Of a stretch of 64,000 bases of DNA, positions 52,562 through 61,372 are shown in pieces. The DNA is from Clostridium sp. UBA4548 (GTDB lineage Bacteria > Bacillota > Clostridia > Clostridiales > Clostridiaceae), in NCBI RefSeq assembly GCF_002387895.1, contig NZ_DGLI01000009.1, positions 21,339-85,338 of the forward strand, read 5' to 3'. A program made the position numbers and the translations under genes. The notes beneath the pieces were generated by a model. That model saw only the letters and a list, made by a program, of their open reading frames with translations, was not told where the DNA came from and ran no database searches. Each line of letters starts with the position of its first letter. The first letter of the stretch is position 1.

Positions 52562-53755
52562 TTATTTTGTATAGTTATCAAAATAACCTTGAATGTATAT
52601 AATTGGAGTCCCTTTATCACCACTTCCAGAAGTCAAGTCAGCTAGAGAGCCAATGAGATCTGTAAGTCTTCTTGGAGTGGTTCCTTGAGATACCATAGAA
52701 CCTACTAGGTTAGAATCTTTATTTTTGATATATTCAGAAATAGCTTTTTTAAGTTCATCTCCTCTTAAATCAGCAAAGTTGTTGTCAGCAAGGTATTTTA
52801 ATTTAACTTCATTAGGGGTACCCTCAAGACCAGAAGTATAGGCTGGTGATATCACTGGATCAGCTAATTCCCAAATTTTACCTACTGGATCTTTAAAGGC
52901 ACCATCACCGTAAATCATAACTTCCACAGTTTTACCAGTAGTTTCTTTAATTTTAGCTTGTATGTTATCAACTATAGGTTGACAATTTCTAGGGAAAAGC
53001 TTAACAGTGTTTTCGGTTGACTTATTTGAACCTAAAAGGCCATAAGCTTCATTACAACCACTACCATCAATTGAAGTTGATAAAATATCATCAAGACTAT
53101 ATATTTTGTTACCACCGTTAGCCTTTAAAATCCTTTTAGTTCTAAATCTAGTATGAATATCACAAGTCAGCACATCTTTAGTATAGTTTAGAATAGTTTT
53201 TGGATTATTTGAGAAGATAACTTCACATTGGATACCATATTCTTCAACTAAAGACTTATAATATTCTATATAATTAACTCCTGTGAAGGTATGCTCTATT
53301 TTACCAAAATAGTCATAGAATTGTTCTTCAGTTAACACATCTGTCCAAGGGTTAATACCCTTCTCATCTAATAAATCTACATCAACTAAATGATTACCAA
53401 CCTCATCAGAAGGATAGCTAAGCATCAAAACGATTTTCTTTTTAGCTCCCTTTGCAATACCACGAAGGCAAATAGCAAAACGATTACGGCTTAAAATCGG
53501 AAATATTACCCCTAGGGTATCTCCTTGAAATTTATCTTCTATATCTTTAGCAATATGGTTAATAGTTGCATAATTTCCTTGAGCTCGTGCTACAACAGAT
53601 TCAGTTACGGCAATAATATCCTTATCACTAATAGAGAATCCTTCTATACTAGAGGCGTTTAAAACGCTGTCTACAACTATTTCACAGATATTATCCCCTT
53701 CATTAATAATTGGGCAACGAAGGCCTCTAACTACAGTTCCAACTACTCTTTCCAA
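52562..53755 (-). CDS. Coenzyme F420-0:L-glutamate ligase-like protein
   Basis: A 397-residue member of the F420:gamma-glutamyl ligase (CofE/FbiB-type) fold family; the opening segment VRGLRCPIINEGD, SDKDIIAVTESVVARAQGN (about 43-61) and TPRRLTDLIGSLADL (about 362-376) are the typical family regions. F420 is not known from ordinary clostridia, so this longer Firmicute form probably adds glutamate or another amino acid to a different acceptor. TTG start with GAGGAG SD on the minus strand. Divergent from a LysR regulator with a 111-nt control region between them. Confidence 0.8.
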   Translation of the reverse strand: MERVVGTVVRGLRCPIINEGDNICEIVVDSVLNASSIEGFSISDKDIIAVTESVVARAQGNYATINHIAKDIEDKFQGDTLGVIFPILSRNRFAICLRGIAKGAKKKIVLMLSYPSDEVGNHLVDVDLLDEKGINPWTDVLTEEQFYDYFGKIEHTFTGVNYIEYYKSLVEEYGIQCEVIFSNNPKTILNYTKDVLTCDIHTRFRTKRILKANGGNKIYSLDDILSTSIDGSGCNEAYGLLGSNKSTENTVKLFPRNCQPIVDNIQAKIKETTGKTVEVMIYGDGAFKDPVGKIWELADPVISPAYTSGLEGTPNEVKLKYLADNNFADLRGDELKKAISEYIKNKDSNLVGSMVSQGTTPRRLTDLIGSLADLTSGSGDKGTPIIYIQGYFDNYTK

Positions 53756-53834
53756 ATTAACATCTCCTCATTTTTAAATAAAATATATCCCATACTTGTA
53801 ATATACAGTATGTCTATGATATAAGTAAAATAAA

Positions 53835-53854
53835 TATATGTAATACTACATATA
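53835..53854. promoter_or_regulatory. Inverted repeat before the LysR gene
   Basis: TATATGTA/TACATATA (53835-53842 / 53847-53854) around ATAC, immediately before the SD AAGGAGG. Candidate operator for the LysR protein or a repressor that blocks its translation start region. Confidence 0.4.
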
Positions 53855-53866
53855 AGGAGGGCTTAT

Positions 53867-54751
53867 ATGATAACTAAATTAGATTTATATAAAGTGTTTA
53901 GTGAAGTTTGCAAGTGTAAAAGTTTTTCAAAGGCAGCAAAGGAGCTTTATATGACCCAACCAGCTGTGAGTCAATCTATCATGCAGTTAGAAGAAGAACT
54001 TGACACAAGGCTTTTTACAAGAACACCAAAGGGTGTTGTGGTAACTAATGAAGGACAACTTTTATTTGAATATATAAGTTCTGCTATAAATTTAATCAAC
54101 GTAGGAGAAACAAAGCTATTAGAATGTAAAAACTTAATGGCAGGGGAACTAAAACTTGGAGTGGGAGATACAAATTCAAGATATTTTTTGCTATCTTATT
54201 TAGAAGAGTTTCACGATAAATATCCTAATATTAAGCTTCAAATTATAAATCGAACAACTCTAGAAATTTGTGATATGTTAAAATCTGGAGAAGTTGATTT
54301 GGGAATATGCAACTTTCCTATTAAAGACTCATCTCTGGAAAAAGTACCTTGTAAAGATATTCAAGATATCTTTGTTTGTGGCAGTAAATTTAAAGACATA
54401 ATTTCTAAACCACTAACCTTTGAGGAATTATCTAAACTACCATTAATATTATTGGAGCCTAAATCCAATTCTAGAAAATATGTAGAAAAATATTTCGCCT
54501 CTAAAAATGTTAGAATTATTCCTGAGATTGAGTTAGGCGCTCATGATTTACTGTTAGAATTTGCAAAAATAAACCTTGGAATAGCCTGTGTTATTAAGGA
54601 GTTTTCTCAAAGGTATTTAGAGGATGGAACTTTATATGAAGTGAAAACAATAGAAAAGATACCAAGAAGAAGTATCGGCATTTGCTATCTAAAAAGTGTA
54701 TCACCTTCTCAAGCAGCTAAAAAGTTTATTGAAATAATGGATGAGAAATAA
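53867..54751 (+). CDS. LysR-family transcriptional regulator
   Basis: A 294-residue LysR-type regulator: N-terminal winged helix-turn-helix (about 3-62; FSKAAKELYMTQPAVSQSIMQLE) and a periplasmic-binding-like effector domain (about 90-294). It is divergent from the F420-ligase-like gene, which is the natural target for such an arrangement. SD AAGGAGGG. Effector not known. Confidence 0.93.
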   Translation: MITKLDLYKVFSEVCKCKSFSKAAKELYMTQPAVSQSIMQLEEELDTRLFTRTPKGVVVTNEGQLLFEYISSAINLINVGETKLLECKNLMAGELKLGVGDTNSRYFLLSYLEEFHDKYPNIKLQIINRTTLEICDMLKSGEVDLGICNFPIKDSSLEKVPCKDIQDIFVCGSKFKDIISKPLTFEELSKLPLILLEPKSNSRKYVEKYFASKNVRIIPEIELGAHDLLLEFAKINLGIACVIKEFSQRYLEDGTLYEVKTIEKIPRRSIGICYLKSVSPSQAAKKFIEIMDEK

Positions 54752-55013
54752 GAATGCATTAGAGTGGGGGTTATAAAAGTAATAAACCTAATAATTTAAG
54801 CTTTAGACCTCATATGATAAAAACACAAATCATATTTTGAAAATAAACTAGAATGAATTTATTATAAGATAATATTTCGGGGAGAAAGACTCTTAGTGAA
54901 GTATTTATAGCTATGAGGCACAAAAATTATTAGCAATTTTAGTAATAATTTTTCAAAAGGGTTTAGTTAAAGGTTATAATAAAAGAGAATAGTAAAAAAG
55001 TGGGGGAATATAA
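54752..55013. other. Intergenic gap, LysR to DUF2785 gene
   Basis: 262 nt, very AT-rich. TTAGCAATTTTAGTAATAAT and a GTTATAATAAAAGAG box (about 54973-54985) may be part of the promoter for the following gene; nothing else is evident. Confidence 0.3.
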
Positions 55014-55838
55014 ATGGAGTATGGGGAAAATATGTTAAAAGAAAAGTTAATTAAAGTTAAAGAAAATAACTATTTACTAGAAGGTGGAGAAGCTTATTAT
55101 GAAGTAGCCTTAGAAATGATGGAGAGTATTGGGGTGTTAGATCCAGAACTTAGAGATAAGTTAATTTATACAACCTTTTATCATTGGATTGTAGATGGAA
55201 GGTTTACTGTAGAACAACTTAAGGATTTATTAAATATTAGTTTGGAAAATTTAAATCTTCATCATGAGATAAATGGCGAAGAAGATCATCAGGTTTTTAA
55301 AAGAGCTTTTTCCGTTTTGATAGTTGCACTTATTTTATATAAGCATAGAAGTGACAAATTCTTATGTGAGGAGACTCTATATAAAGTAAAGAATATTGTT
55401 GTAGAATATATGCTTATGGAAAAGGACCTTAGAGGATATGTGAAGGAACATGGGTGGGCACACTCAGCTGCCCATACAGCAGATGCATTAGATGAGTTAA
55501 TTCAGTGCGATTGTTTTAATGACATTGATTTTATGGACATATTAAATTCCATAAAGGCTAAAGTATGTGTAGGGAATTATGTTTATATAGATGAAGAGGA
55601 TGAAAGAATGGTTACAGTGGTGGAGAACTGTATTAAGGCGAAGAATTTAAATTCCTTAAAAATCATTTCTTGGTTAAAGGATTTTAAAATTGAAAATCCT
55701 AGTAATAGAACTGTTGAATATTATCACTTAAAGGTAAATATAAAGCATTTCTTAAGAAGTTTATACTTTAGATTGTTAAATGTGGAAGGTGCAGAGGCTA
55801 TAATTGAAGAAATAAAGGGCCTGTTAAATAATTTATAG
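55014..55838 (+). CDS. DUF2785 family protein
   Basis: A 274-residue cytoplasmic protein of family DUF2785, recognised by the segment RGYVKEHGWAHSAAHTADAL (about 141-160), which carries two conserved His residues that could bind a metal. The protein is alpha-helical throughout. No function is established. ATG 55014 has a GGGGG SD at 7 nt; a second in-frame ATG at 55032 is possible. Alone between the LysR gene and the ABC operon, with its own terminator. Confidence 0.8.
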   Translation: MEYGENMLKEKLIKVKENNYLLEGGEAYYEVALEMMESIGVLDPELRDKLIYTTFYHWIVDGRFTVEQLKDLLNISLENLNLHHEINGEEDHQVFKRAFSVLIVALILYKHRSDKFLCEETLYKVKNIVVEYMLMEKDLRGYVKEHGWAHSAAHTADALDELIQCDCFNDIDFMDILNSIKAKVCVGNYVYIDEEDERMVTVVENCIKAKNLNSLKIISWLKDFKIENPSNRTVEYYHLKVNIKHFLRSLYFRLLNVEGAEAIIEEIKGLLNNL

Positions 55839-55862
55839 AAATAACTTATATATAATAAGCTT

Positions 55863-55899
55863 AAAACTACTACTCAGGATATGGGGGTAGTTTTTTATT
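55863..55899 (+). terminator. Terminator of the DUF2785 gene
   Basis: AAAACTAC/GTAGTTTT (55863-55870 / 55887-55894) with TTTTTTATT following. Confidence 0.85.
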
Positions 55900-56053
55900 A
55901 TATAGTTAATTCAACTTTTTTATGCGTTAAAAAAGCGCCTGGAATGCCTTGAAATTGCTGGGTTTCAGAATGTATGTAAAAAGTGTAAGTAATGGCTAGC
56001 TATTTAAAAGAGGGTGTAAACACACGCATTTGTTCATATATAGTTAATTCAAC
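55900..56053 (+). repeat. 16-nt direct repeats flanking a 122-nt segment
   Basis: ATATAGTTAATTCAAC occurs at 55900-55915 and 56038-56053. The segment between has no ORF. Just after the second copy, GATATTTTGGAAG (56054-56066) resembles the start of the hairpin element before thrS (AATATTTTGGAAG at 41573). This could be a footprint of a small mobile element. The rest of the gap to 56214 shows nothing else. Confidence 0.4.
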
Positions 56054-56213
56054 GATATTTTGGAAGAATAAATTCCCAGCTATTATTGCCTTCTAGACAA
56101 GTTTAGGGTGGAAATAGTTAACCAATGGTTTATTTTTTTTGATATAATCTACTTTGGCTCCATTGTAAGTAATAGGTGTGAGGGCTAAAATTAAAGTATA
56201 GGGAGGGATAGTC

Positions 56214-57320
56214 ATGGCAGAAATAAATGTTGGAATTAATATAGCAATTAAAAGAAAAGAAAAAGGAATAACTCAAGAAGAATTAGCGAATTTTATTGGA
56301 GTATCAAAGGCTGCAGTATCTAAGTGGGAGTCAAATCAAAGCTATCCTGATATAACGTTACTACCAATAATTGCAACCTATTTTGATGTAAGTGTGGATG
56401 AATTACTAGGATATCATCCTCAATTATCAAAAGAAAAAATAAAGGCTTTATATGTAAGATTATCAGATGATTTCGGCAAAAAACCTTTTCAGGAAGTTTA
56501 TGAAGAATGTATGGAGTATATTAAAAAGTATTATTCCTGTTGGAGACTTCAATTTCATATAGCATTACTCCTAGTTAACCATGGAAGTATAGCAGGAGAT
56601 AAGGAGGCATGTAGTGAGATATATAAACAGGCTGAGAGCATACTGCAAAGAGTAATAAAAAATAGTCAGGATTCTAGCTTAAGTAGGCAGGCAACTTATA
56701 TAAAGGCAACTTGTCTATTAATGAGAAATGAAGTTGATAGTGCAATATTGGATTTAGAAAGCATTACGGAATTGTATTTAAGTTCTGAGGTTTTACTTGC
56801 AAATGCCTATGAAATGAAAGGTGAAGTAAATAAATCCATAAGTATTCTTCAAGAATATATTTATATATCCCTTTTAGGCATATTAGGATCTGTACCAAGT
56901 CTAATAAGGTTATATGGTAATGATAAGCAAAAGGTAAAACTTTGGAGTGAAACTGCCATAGAATTGGCTAATATATTTAAAGTTAAAGAGGTAAATCCTT
57001 CAACGCTACTATCAATTTACTATATTACAGCTTATATCCATGTTATGCAGGGGGAAAGACAAGAAGCAATAAGTATGTTAGAAGAGTATGTAAAGACGGC
57101 AAAGAGGGAGAATTTCTTTCCAATTAAGTTAGGAAGGAATGAACTATTTGACTCTATAGAACACTTATTTGAAAGAATAGATTTAGGTGGGGCGGCACCA
57201 AGAAGTGATAAGGTTATAAAGGAAGACATTAAGTCAAGTGTCATAAATAACCCTATGTTTAATGCTTTAGAAAAAGAAGATAGGTTCATTGAATTAATTA
57301 AAAGATTAAAAGAAGTATAG
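56214..57320 (+). CDS. XRE-family regulator with helical-repeat C-terminal domain
   Basis: A 368-residue protein: N-terminal Cro/CI helix-turn-helix (about 5-62; TQEELANFIGVSKAAVSKWE) followed by a long all-helical region with TPR-like repeats (about 85-330), as in Rgg/PlcR-like and other peptide-responsive regulators. The C-terminal repeats might bind a peptide or protein signal. SD AGGGAGGG. It lies 13 nt before the PLDc_N-protein gene, so it probably regulates its own exporter operon. Confidence 0.88.
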   Translation: MAEINVGINIAIKRKEKGITQEELANFIGVSKAAVSKWESNQSYPDITLLPIIATYFDVSVDELLGYHPQLSKEKIKALYVRLSDDFGKKPFQEVYEECMEYIKKYYSCWRLQFHIALLLVNHGSIAGDKEACSEIYKQAESILQRVIKNSQDSSLSRQATYIKATCLLMRNEVDSAILDLESITELYLSSEVLLANAYEMKGEVNKSISILQEYIYISLLGILGSVPSLIRLYGNDKQKVKLWSETAIELANIFKVKEVNPSTLLSIYYITAYIHVMQGERQEAISMLEEYVKTAKRENFFPIKLGRNELFDSIEHLFERIDLGGAAPRSDKVIKEDIKSSVINNPMFNALEKEDRFIELIKRLKEV

Positions 57321-57333
57321 GAGTGAAAATGTT

Positions 57334-57534
57334 ATGGAAAGTATTAGAGAGTATATACCATTTTTAATACCAATTATTATAATTGAGTTTGCTTTAATGA
57401 TTTCAGCAGTAGTCCACATTATAAAACATGATAAATTTAAGATTGGAAATAAAGTATTATGGATAATAGTTTCAGTGGTATTTCAAATCATAGGTCCAAT
57501 TCTTTATTTCACCATTGGCAGGAGTGATGAGTGA
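57334..57534 (+). CDS. Small PLDc_N-domain membrane protein (YxlE-like)
   Basis: A 66-residue protein with two transmembrane helices and the PLDc N-terminal domain pattern (LMISAVVHIIKHDK, then VFQIIGPILYFTIGR). In Bacillus subtilis a similar small protein (YxlE) is encoded together with the YxlF ATPase and YxlG permease. Here too the ATPase and permease genes follow; its stop overlaps the ATPase start (TGATG). SD AGGAGTG. Confidence 0.88.
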   Translation: MESIREYIPFLIPIIIIEFALMISAVVHIIKHDKFKIGNKVLWIIVSVVFQIIGPILYFTIGRSDE

Positions 57535-58451
57535 TGGAAGTTTTAAAGGTAAATAACCTTTTTAAAAGCTTTAAAGGGCTTAATGTTATAGAAGATTTAA
57601 GTTTTTCAGTGAAGGAAAATTCAATTTTCGGCTTTATTGGAAAAAATGGAGCAGGCAAAACAACTACAATGAAAATGATTCTTGGATTTCTTGAAGCCAC
57701 AAAAGGTGAAATATATGTATGTGGTGAAAAAGTTGTCTATGGTAATACAAGCACAAATAAATATATTGGTTATCTTCCTGATGTTCCTGAATACTACGGG
57801 TACATGACACCGAAGGAATATTTGAAGCTTTGTGGTGAAGTTACAGGTATGAGGAAAAAGGATATTAAAGTAAAAAGTGAAGAACTACTAACTTTAGTAG
57901 GGTTAGAAGGGATTAATAGAAAAATATCTGGTTTTTCAAGAGGAATGAAGCAAAGGTTAGGTATTGCTCAAGCTCTACTCAATGAACCAAAACTACTGAT
58001 ATGTGATGAGCCAACTTCAGCCTTAGATCCTATTGGAAGAAAAGAAATACTAGATATTTTGTACAAGGTAAAAAATAAAACAACTATAATTTTTTCTACA
58101 CATATACTTTCAGATGTGGAAAAAATATGTGATACTGTAGGATTGTTAAATGATGGAAAGATAGTAATGTATGGAAACCTACAGGAAATAAAAAGCAAGT
58201 TTAAGACTGATAGTATAGTTATTGAGCTACAGGATAAAGATAAAGGGTTAATATTAGAAGAAAAGCTAAAGTCCATAAAGGATATTACTGAGGTTGTTGT
58301 TGAGGGAAAAGAAGTTAAACTTCAAGTAAAGAATATGGAGGAAGTTAGCAAAGATATAATAAAAGTATTTGCAGAAAATAATATATCAATAAGAAAGTAC
58401 GAAATTCTAGAACCATCCTTAGAAAAATTATTTTTGGAGGTGGTAAAATGA
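57534..58451 (+). CDS. ABC transporter ATP-binding protein (YxlF/BcrA-like)
   Basis: A 305-residue nucleotide-binding protein of the BcrA/DrrA subfamily: Walker A GKNGAGKTT (about 36-44), signature FSRGMKQR (about 128-135), Walker B LLICDEPTSALDP (about 148-160) and switch His in STHILSD. The C-terminal extension after about residue 215 is normal for the group. Partner permease overlaps by four nt (ATGA). These systems export or give resistance to antimicrobial peptides or handle lipids. ATG 57534 or GTG 57531 are both possible starts. Confidence 0.93.
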   Translation: MEVLKVNNLFKSFKGLNVIEDLSFSVKENSIFGFIGKNGAGKTTTMKMILGFLEATKGEIYVCGEKVVYGNTSTNKYIGYLPDVPEYYGYMTPKEYLKLCGEVTGMRKKDIKVKSEELLTLVGLEGINRKISGFSRGMKQRLGIAQALLNEPKLLICDEPTSALDPIGRKEILDILYKVKNKTTIIFSTHILSDVEKICDTVGLLNDGKIVMYGNLQEIKSKFKTDSIVIELQDKDKGLILEEKLKSIKDITEVVVEGKEVKLQVKNMEEVSKDIIKVFAENNISIRKYEILEPSLEKLFLEVVK

Positions 58452-59212
58452 AGAGCTATATAGCTTTTGCAAAAAAAGAGTTCATGGAGCAAATAAGAAC
58501 CTATAAATTATTTATACTTTTAGCCTTGTTATTTATTTTAGGAATGATGAGTCCCTTATTTGCAAAAATAATGCCAGATATTATAGGCTCTATGGATTTT
58601 CAAGGGATGGAAATTAAAATCCCAGAGCCAACTTTTTTAGATGCCTATGTTCAATTTTTTAAAAACATCAGTCAAATGGGATTTATTGCTTTAATCCTTA
58701 TATTTAGTGGTTTATTATCTGGAGAATTAACAAGGGGAACCCTAGTGAATATGGTGTCTAAGGGGGTATCTCGTAGTGTTATAATACTTTCCAAGTTTAC
58801 TACAGCTGCTCTTATTTGGACAATAGGATATTTAATTTCTATAGGCACTAATTTTCTATATACCTTCTATTTGTTTGGAGAGCACTCAGTTAATAATTTA
58901 ACATTGTCTCTTTTCTGTTTATGGCTCTTTGGTGTTTTTCTAATTAGTACAATTATTTTTAGTAGTACAATAGCCAAGGGAAACTATGGGGGACTAATAG
59001 TGACTTTTATTATCTACGGAGTATTAATGCTAGGAGATTTGTTCCCAAAAGTTGCAAAGTTTAATCCCTATACTCTAACTTCAAAGTATATGGATTTGTT
59101 AAATAATAAAGTTGATATAGGGTACATGAATATTACAATAATAGTTACCATTGTAGTAATAGCACTATCTATAATTGGGGCTTTGAAAATATTTAAGAAA
59201 AATCCACTATAA
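58448..59212 (+). CDS. ABC transporter permease (YxlG/ABC-2 type)
   Basis: A 254-residue ABC-2-type permease with about six hydrophobic helices (starts MKSYIAFAKKEFMEQIRTYK; conserved SGELTRGTLVNMVSKGVSR loop near 90-108). SD TTTTGGAGGTGG lies within the ATPase gene's end, and translation is coupled by a 4-nt overlap. Forms the membrane part of the exporter with the preceding ATPase. Substrate unknown; bacitracin-like or other peptide antibiotics are typical for the class. Confidence 0.9.
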   Translation: MKSYIAFAKKEFMEQIRTYKLFILLALLFILGMMSPLFAKIMPDIIGSMDFQGMEIKIPEPTFLDAYVQFFKNISQMGFIALILIFSGLLSGELTRGTLVNMVSKGVSRSVIILSKFTTAALIWTIGYLISIGTNFLYTFYLFGEHSVNNLTLSLFCLWLFGVFLISTIIFSSTIAKGNYGGLIVTFIIYGVLMLGDLFPKVAKFNPYTLTSKYMDLLNNKVDIGYMNITIIVTIVVIALSIIGALKIFKKNPL

Positions 59213-59224
59213 AGTAATTGAAAT

Positions 59225-59261
59225 AGTAGCTAACCATTTAGGTTAGTTACTATTTTTTTTC
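59225..59261 (+). terminator. Terminator of the XRE/ABC operon
   Basis: AGTAGCTAACC/GGTTAGTTACT (59225-59235 / 59241-59251) with TATTTTTTTT after it. Confidence 0.92.
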
Positions 59262-59391
59262 TGTATAAGAAAAAAATTTTTTATAAGAAAATAAAATTTC
59301 ATGGTGGAAATAATATGGAAACAATTTAACTAATGTTGGAAAAAACATCATGTTAGTATTTAGATATACCAAATATAAGGAGCGATAATTT

Positions 59392-60363
59392 ATGAGAGAA
59401 ACATCAATACTATTAATAATCTTAGCTTTAATAGTTATGTTAAGTTTAGTAGGTTGCAGAAATAAAGAAAAGACAACGGTACTAACAAATGATGTAAAAC
59501 AAGAAACAGCGATGCAAGAAGATGAAATAAAAAAGATAATTATTGATGGAGCAAACTTTTTAAATGAAGGAAAATATGATGATGCTAAAAGTACTTTTGA
59601 AAAAGCCATTTCCATGGATAAAGCAAATAAGGGAGCTTATATAGAAATAAAAAATAAGTATCTAGAAAAGGAAAGACTAGATGATGCTTATTATATTATT
59701 AAGTTAGCTATAAGTAATAATGTAGACACTGAGAATATGAAAGTGCTTCTTAACGAGTTAAAATTGAAATTCGAACCAACTAAACTAGAGGTAAGTTTAT
59801 ATAAAAACAAAGAATATACCTTGCCAACTAAAATTAAAGCAAAAATTAATAATGCTGAAAAGGAAGTTGAGGTTGTTTGGAATAATACCACTGTAGATGC
59901 AAGTAAAGTGGGGGAAGTGAAGTATGAAGGGCGAATAGAGCAATATGATAGAGCTGTTGAATTATATCTTGAAATCTTAGAAACTAGAAGGGAGAAGAAA
60001 ACAGGATATATAACAAAAGTGTACGAAGAAGGTGAAAAAAGATATATAACTATGGATGAAATAGAGTTTTATTTTAATGAAAAAGATAATAATATTGCTG
60101 ATAGAGAAGCTGCAAAAGATGGTGTTATAGCCTCTGAGGGAGTTTATTATATTAGAAATAATAATAAAGCTTTGAAAAGTTTACAGGTAGCACAAGACGC
60201 TAAAATATCTCTCTGTGGGTATAGATATAATCTAGAGACCTTAGTTCAAAAGCCAGTAAATTTTGAAGAGTTAAAGAATCAAAAGGGTGATTTAAGGTTG
60301 CTTTGTCATTTTTATTTAGAGAATAATGTAGTAGTTAAAATTGAAGAACAATATGTACCATAG
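59392..60363 (+). CDS. Lipoprotein with TPR and Ig-like segments
   Basis: A 323-residue exported lipoprotein: N-terminal signal helix (about 5-20) with lipobox SLVGC (Cys22). A TPR-like region (about 45-125; GKYDDAKSTFEKAISMDK) precedes a bacterial Ig-like segment (about 130-190; KYTLP-type start with EVVWNNTTVDASKVGEVKYEG). The C-terminal 130 residues are Lys/Asp-rich and unfamiliar (CGYRYNLETLV). SD AAGGAG. It lies 180 nt after the ABC operon behind a terminator, so it is probably an independent gene. Function unknown; a surface-anchored binding or assembly role is a guess. Confidence 0.7.
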   Translation: MRETSILLIILALIVMLSLVGCRNKEKTTVLTNDVKQETAMQEDEIKKIIIDGANFLNEGKYDDAKSTFEKAISMDKANKGAYIEIKNKYLEKERLDDAYYIIKLAISNNVDTENMKVLLNELKLKFEPTKLEVSLYKNKEYTLPTKIKAKINNAEKEVEVVWNNTTVDASKVGEVKYEGRIEQYDRAVELYLEILETRREKKTGYITKVYEEGEKRYITMDEIEFYFNEKDNNIADREAAKDGVIASEGVYYIRNNNKALKSLQVAQDAKISLCGYRYNLETLVQKPVNFEELKNQKGDLRLLCHFYLENNVVVKIEEQYVP

Positions 60364-60682
60364 ATGTTTAAATAGCTCTAAATTATTTCTGGTAGTTTGA
60401 ATTGTATCATAAGAATTTATTAGAAAACTATTTATGAGAAAATCCCCAATTCTATTCTAAATGTTATAAACAAAAATATTAATTATATAGGTAATAAAAT
60501 TTCAGGGTGTTTGAAGTTTTAAATTCATTGAACACCCTTGAAAACTATTAAGGAAAACTTAGTATAAGAGAAATATTCAAGGTACTTAATTAAAGGGTTT
60601 GAAGAAAAATGTAATAAATTTCAAACTTAGAAACCTATATATTAGATTTAAAGTATTAAAACTATAGTAAGGGGAGTTTATC
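60364..60682 (+). other. Intergenic gap, lipoprotein to response regulator
   Basis: Contains a hairpin AGGGTGTT/AACACCCT (about 60504-60511 / 60531-60538), perhaps the lipoprotein terminator although no T-run follows. No other gene or structure is seen in this AT-rich stretch. Confidence 0.4.
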
Positions 60683-61366
60683 ATGGGTCTTAAAGTTTTA
60701 GTAGTTGAGGATGAAGTATCAATAAATGATATTTTAGTTTCTGCATTAAGAGCAGATGGGTACACAGTTAAAGGAGTTTTCTTAGCGAAAGCTGCAAGAA
60801 ATGCTTTAGATTTGTTTAAACCAGACTTAGTATTACTGGACATTAATTTGCCAGATGATAATGGCTTCGAAGTATGCAGATATATAAATGATAAACATTC
60901 TATTCCAGTAATTATGTTAACTGCACGAAATGATATTGTAGACAAAGTTTTAGGCTTAGAACTAGGTGCTGATGATTACATTACTAAGCCATTCCATATA
61001 AAAGAGGTATTAACTAGAGTAAAGGTTGCAATAAGGCGAGTTAATAAGTATAAAGAGCATTCAGAACAATTGTTTATAGAAATTAATAAGTTTGTGAAAA
61101 TTAATCTTGAAGGCAGAATTGTAATTAAAGATGGTGAAGAAGTAAAATTGAAACCAAAGGAATATGATTTGTTAGAGTTTTTAGTTAACAATAGGAATAG
61201 AGTTTTTTCTAGAGAAGACCTGTTAGATAAGGTTTGGGGATATGACTATGATGGAGAGATTAGAACAGTAGATGTTCATGTTAGAAGATTAAGAAGTAAA
61301 CTTGATAAGGAAGAGGGGGCATCCATTATAGATACTGTTTTTGGAACAGGATATGTGATGAGGTAG
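60683..61366 (+). CDS. OmpR-family response regulator
   Basis: A 227-residue regulator: receiver domain with acidic pair VEDEVS, phospho-acceptor Asp53 in VLLDINLPDDNG, conserved Lys in YITKPFH, and an OmpR DNA-binding domain (about 130-227; EVKLKPKEYDLLEFLV, VFSREDLLDKVWG). SD AAGGGGAG. The histidine kinase gene starts seven nt later, forming a complete two-component pair. The CPBP gene downstream could be a target. Confidence 0.94.
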   Translation: MGLKVLVVEDEVSINDILVSALRADGYTVKGVFLAKAARNALDLFKPDLVLLDINLPDDNGFEVCRYINDKHSIPVIMLTARNDIVDKVLGLELGADDYITKPFHIKEVLTRVKVAIRRVNKYKEHSEQLFIEINKFVKINLEGRIVIKDGEEVKLKPKEYDLLEFLVNNRNRVFSREDLLDKVWGYDYDGEIRTVDVHVRRLRSKLDKEEGASIIDTVFGTGYVMR

Positions 61367-61372
61367 TTTTTA

